64,000 nucleotides of DNA from Cycas panzhihuaensis (lineage: Eukaryota > Cycadophyta): NCBI GenBank assembly GCA_023213395.1, contig CM041465.1:91209741-91273740 (forward strand), read 5' to 3'. The notes beneath the pieces were generated by a model. That model was not told the DNA's origin. It saw only the letters and a list, made by a program, of their open reading frames with translations, and searched no databases. Position numbers and translations under genes: made by a program. Positions 55,837 to 64,000 of the stretch are shown here, piece by piece. How positions within the stretch are numbered: the first letter of the stretch is position 1; each line of letters starts with the position of its first letter.

Positions 55837-56259
55837 GTAAAAGGTCTTTATAATAAAATCTATTCTATGAGGTCTTTATTTGAGCCTCATTATTACATTG
55901 ACACTTTTGTGGAAAAACCCTCATGGGAAATAAAAACCTACAAACTTTCTAAGATCTATAGCCCCTTAAGTCAAAATGGCTAAGGTGGCTCTTGATGTAG
56001 CCTGATAGCTAAGCAACTTAAATGTGTAGCTTGATCTACTGAGTCTCCATATACTATTTGGTCATCCCCCATGTCTTTTTAGGTTTTTATAGGTTCTAAT
56101 TTTCTAAGACTAGTATAACCCTTATCCTTTTGTGCCCACAAGAGATTTTCACAAATAGGATAGAGTAGAGACTTATTCTTATTCTTTTGCACCCACAATA
56201 GATTTTTATAAATGGAATAGAGTATGCTAATCATGTTGTCATCTCCTCTAATTAGTTAG

Positions 56260-57850
56260 AGATAGGGGCCTAAAGATTGAGCTACCTACAAAATTGTTTA
56301 AACTTCACTATTTTCAATTGATTGGTGAAGATATCAACCTCTTGACTTACTATGGGATAGTAATCAAGTTGAATTATGCCATCATAAACTAATTCTTGAA
56401 TCCTATAGACTTTTATACTTATGTGTTTAGCACAATTGTGAAATACAAGATTTTTTGCCATGGGATTACTGATTGATTATATATATGAAGCCTAGTAGGA
56501 TTTGTTTAGGTGATATTTAATGTTTCTAATAATTTCCCAAACTATATCACCTCCTTACTGGTCTCAAAAGAAGTAATGTATTCAACTTTGATAGTTGAAT
56601 TAACAACTATCTTCTACTGTCTAGATCTCCATGATATTGGTGATGTTCTAAGAAATGTTATATACCTGGACATCAATCTCCCTGTGTCTTTATCTCTAGT
56701 AAAGTTTGAGTCTATGTATATATATAGTTTAAACTCTGAATTAGGTTCATATAGTAAACCACATTTGTTGGTTGTCTTAAGGTACCTCAACATTTATACT
56801 ATTGCCTTCTAGTGATTCTGCTTAGGATTTATCATATAACAAGCAAGAATACTAATAGAGTGTGGAATACTAGGTCTTGTATTAGTAGTATAGATGAGAC
56901 TACCTACAAGTTGCCTATAAAGTATTATATCTACCTCTCGATCATCACCATTAGCTATTAGTTTGATATTAAGGTCCATTAGAGTGGCTATAGTTCAAGC
57001 ATCTTCCAACTAAAACTTTATCAGAAGATTGTTGATGTACTTTTCTTAAGAAAGAAAGATTCTACCATCTTTTTGAGTGACTTTAATCCCTAAGTAGTAT
57101 TTCATTAACCTAAGGTTAGATGATTCAAACATTTTAGCTAAGTCCTTCTTTAGTTGGTTGATTGCTTGTTCATTGTTCCCTATTATAAGTATATCATCTA
57201 CAAAGATTAAGAGATAAGTAACTTTATCTTTTTAACATTTGATGAATAATGCTATATCAATATCCTAGTAGTCACTAACCTCATATCCAAGTTACCTTAT
57301 TCTTTCTAACAACTTGATGAACCAAGGACAAGGGGCTTGTTCAAGATCGTATAAAGACTTTTTAAGCCTACATACCTTATGCTCTAGACCAACAATCTTA
57401 AATCCTTCAGGATGAGCCATGTAGATTGCTTCTTCAAGATCACTATTGAGAAATGTGATTTTTATATTGAGCTGGTGAATCTTATAGCCCTATTGAGCTT
57501 CCAAGGCCATAAGAGTTTTGATTATGGGCCACTTAGTTATAGGTATAAAAACTTCAGTGTAGTCGATGCCTTCCCTTTATGGGAATCCCTTTTCTACCAA
57601 CCTCACCTTAAATTTTTTTAAGGGTGCCATTAGATATGTATTTGTTTTTGTATACCTGTTTATTTCAAAATATCTTTCTTCCAAGTGATTGGTCAACGAG
57701 CTCCCATGTACTATTTTTTATAAGAGATTGATACTCTTCATTTATGGAATTCCTCCAAGCTATATGTTTTATAGCTTCTTAGTAAGAGTGGGGCTCTTCA
57801 TTGAGAATAAGATGTAGTTTTACTAGTTCTAACTTAATGAAAATTGATTC
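56260..57850 (-). pseudogene. Copia G reverse transcriptase and RNase H
   Basis: - strand with many stops. RT begins with INEEYQSLIKNSTWELVDQ (about 57750); the catalytic motif LIFVDDILIIGNNEQ is at about 57180-57215, then MKYYLGIKVTQKDGRIFLS and YRQLVGSLIYTTNTRPSI. RNase H follows: YIDSNFTRDKDTGRLMSRY, then NPMAKNLVFHNCAKHISI and IQELVYDGIIQLDYY. The order and motifs are those of copia; the region next to the 3' LTR is non-coding. Confidence 0.9.
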
Positions 57851-57899
57851 CTACATCTTAGCTCTATAGGCACTTAGAGTGCCAATTTTGCCCACTTCA

Positions 57900-58850
57900 T
57901 CAAGTCATATATCCTTATTTAGTTGGCGAGCTTTATAAGAACCTTGAGTTGGGAATGAGGTCTTCATTTCTCCAACTACATAGTCTTCATTTGGATCTTG
58001 AAAAGGATCATTTTACATATTTATTGAGGAGGATATTAATACATCTAGGGAGTATGGTCCATCTACCATTACTTTACCTTTACCAACTCTACTATTTTTG
58101 AATGGTAGTGCATGATGTTAACTCATTAGTTTAGAGTCACAACTACTATCCTCTGTGGCTCTATTATTAGATTCTAATAATTTGAGTAACTCTTAAGTGT
58201 CTTCCCCCCCAAATTTTAGATTATGTATATCATATTAAGTAGTAACATAGTAACAACAGTTTAGTATTTTGAAATTCAATTGTAATGATTGATTATCTAT
58301 TTTAGTAAACACCATATCTCTGGTGATGATAATCTTCTAATGTAAAGGTATAAAGACCTCGTATCATTTCTTGTTCATAGGGTATCCAACAAAGATGCCT
58401 TTAAGTGCCCTATACTAGACTTTGATATGTAATATAATTTCTGCTTCAGTGATGGAATGGGTATTGGTCTACATAGATTAGAGTATACTAATTAATGAGG
58501 ATGACTCAATTTCCACTGATTATCAGTAAAGGGTTGGCTATAAGATTTGACTATAATATATGCTTCATATTTAAAGGGCTTGGAGGAGAACTTGGTAGAC
58601 CTAGAAGTGTATGACAAAGATCTCTAAGTCAATTAATATGAACATGGCCTATGCAAGCATGCCAAAGAGCTTCTAGGGATAACTTAAATTGTGTGAAAGT
58701 GGTATTAAAAGTAAAGTCTTCATCAACATAAGGGCTTTGAGCACAATTGGCTTTAGAAATGGGGAGTTATTCAACTTAAATAATTTGCTAGTAAGCTTTC
58801 CAATCAAGACCACTCAATTTGTTGGAGGATGAATGACCTAGAGAGTTTAG
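57900..58850 (-). pseudogene. Copia G integrase remnant
   Basis: - strand: CLHRPCSY-like core residue stretch, FKYEAYIIVKSYSQPF, then IFVGYPMNKK with ITRDMVFTK, the usual integrase C-terminal block before RT. Frameshifts and stops throughout; DDE residues not all readable. Confidence 0.75.
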
Positions 58851-59039
58851 ACATTTACAATAATACTAAGATTGAATCCACAGGAGATAAGAGTGGATAA
58901 GGAGAGTAGGTTTTGTTTTAGATTAGGAATGTATAGGACATTAAGTAATGTAAAGTCTCTCAAGTCTAGGAGTTTTAGGTATATGTTTTTAATACCTTTC
59001 AACCAATTATTAGATTTATCAGCCATATGAACTACACCA

Positions 59040-60301
59040 TATATATTGGAATAAAAAATTTAATATAGATCTCAATTATAGGTCATATGCTATGTCACTC
59101 CTATATCCATGATCCATGAGAAAGTGTTTAAAGTTATGGTATTTGTAACTCCAAGAGGGGTTTGTATTGGTGATTCAAGATCACAAGTGGCATAGCCATA
59201 ATAAGATTCAAAATACCTCTTAGTTTGATCAATGGTTCCTCCCTCAAGTCTTTAAATGCGTGCTTGAGCAAAACCTATACCACCAAATTATTCTTCACAT
59301 GTTTCATCAATATTGTAAGCCTTGTATTTCTATTGAAACCTAAGCAACTTGTATATAGGTATATGATAATCCTTTGTAAGGTGTCCTTTTCTATTGCACC
59401 TTTCACACATGATAATCTAATTTCTAATTCTTGAAGTACTAGTTTGGCCTAATTGTCTTATATTAAAAGGTGGGGCTTGACCTTAAGATTATTTAGGCTA
59501 TTGCTATTGAGGGTTTGGTTGAACTTGTGGCTAATTTTCTCTACCTCATCCTCTATCTCTTACTTGGTTATTTCCTCTACCATGAGAGGGACCCTATTTT
59601 TTTGATAAGTATATTTCTTCTTCCATATCAAAAGCTACATTAGGAAGAGGATATAAAGTTGTAAAATTAGTATCAAAGGTCTTATCAAATTCTATAAACT
59701 TCTCTACAAGAGCTTCAAAGTTAAGTGTCTTCAATGTTCCACTTGATTGGAGATTCCTAAACATGTTCTTATAATTAGGTACATTTAGATAAGATTGTAT
59801 GAGGAATACCCATGTAATATATTGGGTCTTAAAATCTTTGTATAATACTTGTTTAATTAATCGAAGAAGGTTGATTATTTCATGTATACATCCCTTCTAC
59901 ATCTTTATCTTGTTTATCTTTAAAACTAGATGAATAAATTCAAGGTCAGACTTTGCATTGAAATTCTTTTTAAGAACCTCAAGGACTTTTTAGGCTGTAT
60001 CGTGTTGTTCTTAATCAATTAGATTGTATAGGGAGTGATCATTCATCAATAGAATACCTACGTAAATCTTCTCATCATTGGTATCCCATTGTAATTTAAC
60101 TGTAGGATCTATTGGAGGTACAGGTGGCATTCCTCCAGAGGCAGGTGTTGTGGCTGTTGCAGGAATAACATGTATAAGCTGCAGATGGGCTCTTGAAAAG
60201 CCTTCATACTTAGTAGCATTCTTGACTCCAATATACCATAGATCCCAATTATCTTTCTCTTTTAAGATGTAGTTTATAGTTTGCTTAAATTGAGAACACA
60301 T
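59040..60301 (-). pseudogene. Copia G gag and protease
   Basis: Start at ATG 60301 (- strand). ORF to 60011 reads FKQTINYILKEKDNWDLWYI, then a linker rich in Ala/Thr/Pro and DPTVKLQWDTNDEKIYVGIL, a copia Gag. A zinc knuckle lies at about 59370-59420 (CERCNRKGHLTKDY; last Cys lost). The protease site region reads WIMDIGVT-HMT at about 59080-59125, i.e. a DTGA-type motif changed to DIGV. Stops between the blocks. Confidence 0.82.
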
Positions 60302-62352
60302 GGTGAAGATAATGAAGTAAAAGAGATAGTGAAGAAATAGTAAATAAAAATGCCACTAATATGTGTAGCTAATATGCCTAACACAATAGGGAGAAATATG
60401 ATTAAGTAGCAAGTAATGATAATATTCCACCAACACTTATAGAAACTACTCTTGATGTAACATGGTTTGATGATATGTACAAATGGTAATATAAGGATCA
60501 CAAAGATAAATGATGTGTCATGTGATCATAAAATCAAGATTATGTCCATGTAGAAGCCAATATATGGGTGCACAGAACTAAAAAACTAAGTCTCATATAG
60601 AATGTATGATCAAACTTGAATCTTTATCTCAAGTCCAAAGTAGTTTAGGTGTCGATGCCTAAGGGGGCTTCTAGTATATGTATTAATGCCTTCACTTACG
60701 ATATCCACACCTATACTTGGTAATGAAATCCAAGTCATAATGGAGCCTAGGTACTCCCAGTTCTGACCTAGTTCACTAGTGAGCAACTATATATCTCCTC
60801 TAAAGAGCTAAATAGTACTTGTATATCTCATGACTATGATAGATATTAGACTAGGTATATTTTAATCTTGATTAAAGTTTTTAGTTTTCCTAGGTGGTTA
60901 TTAGGATTATTCCTAATTAGAGGTTGCAGGTATGGCTAACCTATCACTCCACCAGTATTCTAGTTAAGACTAGACCTAGTATGAAACTCACACCTCTCTT
61001 AGGGCCTAGACTTTAGTCAATTATGGTCTATTTCAACTAAGGTGAATGTGCACACAAGTTAAGAACTGATGATATAAGTCATACGAATGAGATTCCTTTT
61101 AAGAAATAATGCAAGTTATTTCTAAATAACTTGAATTGGAAACTAAAATGGAAAGATGTCAAATGTACTTACTTGCCTTTCATGCTTGCTTTGTTATTGT
61201 TATTACTTTATGTGTTGCTTTATGCTATGTGTGGAAATAGAAAGAGCATGCTAGATTTAGTAGAGGAACCAAATGTTGCTTATGATCCAAGGTTTCCCTT
61301 GCTTTAGTATAATGTTTCCAAATATATTTTTAGAAATTTCAATACAAAAGTCATAAAGGGCTAAAACGTGGATCAACTTACCACTAAAATGTTGATTTTT
61401 CTAAATCTAGATGCATGCTAGTTTGCCCTATTTTATGATTTTTTTTTTTACAAAATTTATAAATAATAATAAATGGGTAAAATTTTCTAAAAATTATAAT
61501 AGAGGTTTAAATAATGAAATTTGAATGTATAATAGAAGAAATAATTATTTAAAATGTTATTTTTGATAAGATAATAAAGTCAAATTTCTACAAAGGTATA
61601 AAAAAAAGTTTACCCCAAAAAACATAAAAGTAAAATCCTACCAAATTTACTATATCAGAATCCAAAATTCAATATGTCAAAAGCTTCATATTAACATGTA
61701 CATCAACTTTTCCTTTTGTATCATCTCTAAAAATGGCCAAAAAACTACCTAAAACACCCTCATAATGTTTTTTGTAGGGTTGAATGGGCATATTCAACAT
61801 TCATCAGAAAACTACAAAGATCTCATTAACCAGTAGATGAGATTTGTTGATATTTATCTGAAAATGATTTAGAAACATAAATCTACTAGATCCATTAAAA
61901 AAAAAATTAGATTTTAAACTTATATTTAAAGGATTTCATTGAGAAAAGTGCCTTAGGTCACTCATTCGTAAATTATGACCTTTTATTTTAGCGAAAACTA
62001 CTTATTATAGGTTGAATATGAAGATTTACTAGAATATAAAAATGATCCTATTGGTAAGGTAATCCTACACATAAAATTTCATCAAAATATGAGATGGTCA
62101 GAAATTTCATAAAATTTTAGGCCTTCAATGCTTCTGAGGCTATTTCAACAACCAAATGACTTCCAAAATCTATCATTTTCATCTTTGAAATTTTGCACAT
62201 ATAGAAAATATAGCAACATACAAAATAATATAATTTTAAGCTCTCTAATACAAAATAAAGTTCTCAAATAAGCTCTCAACCTCACATGAATTGTGAGTGA
62301 GAGGCATTAATGGCTTCTTTGTAAGCCTAGTGAGGAAATGTGGTCAACAATG
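60302..62352 (-). other. Leader of G
   Basis: 2 kb non-coding. 60540-61090 is CT/AG mixed sequence resembling leaders elsewhere; 61430-62230 is AT-rich with retroelement-leader words (aattatgacc, aaaatttcatcaaaatatga). Confidence 0.55.
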
Positions 62353-62364
62353 GCTCTGATACTA
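62353..62364 (-). promoter_or_regulatory. Primer-binding site of G
   Basis: - strand TAGTATCAGAGC, one mismatch from the initiator-Met site; two bases from the 5' LTR. Confidence 0.85.
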
Positions 62365-62366
62365 GT

Positions 62367-62672
62367 TGTTGGGTGAAGGATCTAGTTTCCACACTCCACT
62401 ACACTAAAGAAATGGCACATAATAATAGAAAAATGAAGAGAATAAGATTGAAAGCAAAAATAAGAGGTGAGAATTATGACTCTCCCTTTCATATTCAACC
62501 TTATATATCAAAAGATATATATTAGGATTTCCAAAGGACTTTTTTGCCTTATAACATGATCCCAAAATTACACTTAAATGTAAATAAAGTTACATTTAGC
62601 TATGTGACTTAGCTAACATAAAGTCACCTTCATATAATTAATCTAATGACTTTGACGCATTAACATCTATAA
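62367..62672 (-). repeat. 5' LTR of G (306 bp)
   Basis: Partner of 55516-55821; ends AACATCTATAA on + and is followed by AGTTT (62673-62677). Confidence 0.85.
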
Positions 62673-62677
62673 AGTTT

Positions 62678-63334
62678 AAGATCATTAGACGTTATGGATT
62701 TTGGAGCCTATAGAGATGATTTATATCATTTTATGTTTTAGATATTTCTTTAAAGGGATAGACAAAAGTTTGAGATAAATAATCATAAGAAAGATACAAG
62801 CTCAGTGTTCTTAAGTTTGAGAAAGAATAACTATAAAAGATTATGTGAGCACCATCTCTAATGGGTCAAGGTTAGTTGGTTAGTTTAATAGCCAAAGCTA
62901 TTTAGGAAAGCAACTAACATCGATCCATTAGAAATGGTAACTAAGCCATATTTTACATTTAGTTAGAAGAAGTATAATAAAGCTTAGTAGGACGTACCTA
63001 AGAGGGGTTGTATGAATACTTATCAACATTGGAAGAGGCCCAACTAACTAATATTCATATGACACCTCTCACAAGAAAACTAGTCATCTATCTAATAAAC
63101 TTGAAAGTATATTTGACAAATGATAAATCTCTAAGGTATGCTAGATTCTCCTTTAGCTATTTCTAGGTAAATATTCACATAGGGCTAATAACTTGCTAAG
63201 ACACTTCTCAACCCTAGATTCTCATGGGGGTATATCTTTCTATGTACCATTTCCTATTCTCAAGTATACCAAGCTTTGAATCGATACCATGCTTATCTTA
63301 AAGTTTTTTTATCCTCATGCTTTTAGAAGGAAAT
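62678..63334. other. Continuation of split LTR-like repeat, then unassigned DNA
   Basis: 62678-62750 continues repeat copy 1 after G. 62750-63334 has no recognised gene or motif. Confidence 0.45.
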
Positions 63335-63635
63335 GAGGACCTCAAATTCCCAAGTATAAAACTTAGGAAGGAAGAAGAGAATATAAGGAGTCATAAGAAA
63401 AATAAAACCATTTTGGTTATGTAAATCGAGACCTATATGTACATACTCAACAAATGATACCTATGCTATATGGTATGGTAGTAGTCTTATATGGTTATTA
63501 GGAGTCCTATCAATACATAGGAGGATATAAAACTCAACAAGAAATAGATAAGCCAACTATAATTTATCCTTATTAAAAGGTAAGTCTTTTGGAGCCATAG
63601 TTTATACATATTATAGAGGACATATGTATTTCCTT
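63335..63635 (-). repeat. LTR-like repeat, copy 2
   Basis: Matches 55225-55515 plus 62678 onward. On the - strand a purine tract aaaaaggaaa (about 63626-63640) precedes it, as a 3' LTR of a - strand element extending beyond the window would show. Confidence 0.5.
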
Positions 63636-63639
63636 TTTA

Positions 63640-64000
63640 GGTGTAGAATATTTTTAAAAACTACAAATTGGTAGGCTTTTGGAACTCAAGGCTGTTAAGG
63701 ATAGAAATATAGGTTGTATTATTCTCAAGATCCTCATTGATGAGATAAGGTCTTGCTTGCTTGGGGGTGATCTTTTGTTGTTTATCATAAAGATACTTAA
63801 ACTCAAGTACCTTGTCATCAATATAAAATTTATGAGGTCTTAACTACCTATCATGGGTAGCTTAAGCTTGTTGAGAAAACTAGGTCTCAATAAGCAGAAT
63901 CCACCACCAAGATCTAAACTATTTTGCAACTAATTACAGGAATTGAAACTAAAATTTAACATGCAAGTTCTTAAACTAGAGATAATACAATAAATAAATC
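63640..64000 (-). pseudogene. Possible gypsy polyprotein tail
   Basis: - strand at about 63720-63870 reads KFYIDDKVLEFKYLYDKQQK and ARPYLINEDLEN, with one frame open for about 45 codons. The xxDKVLxF pattern resembles gypsy integrase tails, but no catalytic motif is visible before the window ends. Confidence 0.35.

Larger units (their letters stand above)
55516..62672 (-). mobile_element. Ty1/copia element G, all domains present but broken
   Basis: 7.16 kb, two 306-bp LTRs (55516-55821, 62367-62672), AGTTT duplication (55511-55515, 62673-62677), primer site TAGTATCAGAGC at 62353-62364, polypurine tract at 55822-55836. On the - strand: gag 60301 to about 59370, protease about 59080, integrase 58850-57900, RT 57850-56900, RNase H 56820-56260. 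Dozens of stops make it inactive. LTR ends placed by the duplication are not the usual TG...CA on the 5' side. Confidence 0.88.

Noticed and set aside
1-64000. CRISPR arrays, operons, bacterial IS elements, Shine-Dalgarno sites
   Set aside because: None fit: repeats are LTRs or minisatellites, and the sequence is plant nuclear DNA.
1-64000. tRNA genes suggested by TGGTATCAGAGC-like sites
   Set aside because: These are retroelement primer-binding sites next to LTRs, without cloverleaf sequence.

Overview
The window is nuclear DNA of a plant, very probably a flowering plant with a large, repeat-rich genome. I found no intact host gene. What can be recognised is a nest of LTR retrotransposons of several ages, most of them broken by stops and frameshifts. 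The plant assignment rests on Ty1/copia elements and a chromodomain Ty3/gypsy element primed by initiator-tRNA-Met-type sites, a decayed piece of plastid psbC, and a captured fragment that looks like plant CSN4 joined to a plant short-chain dehydrogenase. I cannot name the species.

Left half (1-26761): an outer, very degenerate element (1-1743 plus 26312-26612, with a likely 3' LTR at 26613-26761) holds copia element A (1744-26306, + strand, target-site duplication ATTTT). A is split inside its integrase by chromovirus B (7092-23555, - strand, TSD CTCTC). B is split inside its integrase by the GC-rich element C (8094-18000, + strand, TSD GTAAG). C has 2.5-kb LTRs and encodes Gag and an aspartic protease, but no reverse transcriptase, RNase H or integrase, so it is a non-autonomous TR-GAG-like element and the youngest layer.

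Middle (28155-47240): three small - strand copia-type elements carry only a gag remnant: D1 (28155-30954, TSD AACAT), D2 (36221-41857, TSD GAAGT) and D3 (44038-47110, TSD ATATG). D2 lies inside the 3' LTR of F (33068-42041, a + strand element without a recognisable pol), and F lies inside the body of old copia element E (31733 to about 47240). D3 lies inside the 3' LTR of E. F carries a psbC-derived plastid fragment. D2 carries, antisense to itself, an ORF that joins a CSN4-like N-terminus to a short-chain-dehydrogenase fragment. The D2 LTR also contains an internal copy of its own LTR/primer-binding-site junction.

Right part (47240-64000): a long stretch with little recognisable content (47241-51600), a decayed and unassigned coding-like stretch (51650-53450), a 29-bp minisatellite (53653-53822), an RNase H fragment, and copia element G (55516-62672, - strand, TSD AGTTT). 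G retains every pol domain in broken form. It sits inside an LTR-like repeat whose second copy is at about 63335-63635.

The parts do not form a pathway. They record successive insertions in which non-autonomous elements (C, D1-D3, probably F) must have relied on enzymes from autonomous relatives. The observations I would check first are the two-gene capture in D2, the duplicated primer-binding junction in the D2 LTR, the psbC fragment in F, and the pol-less element C.
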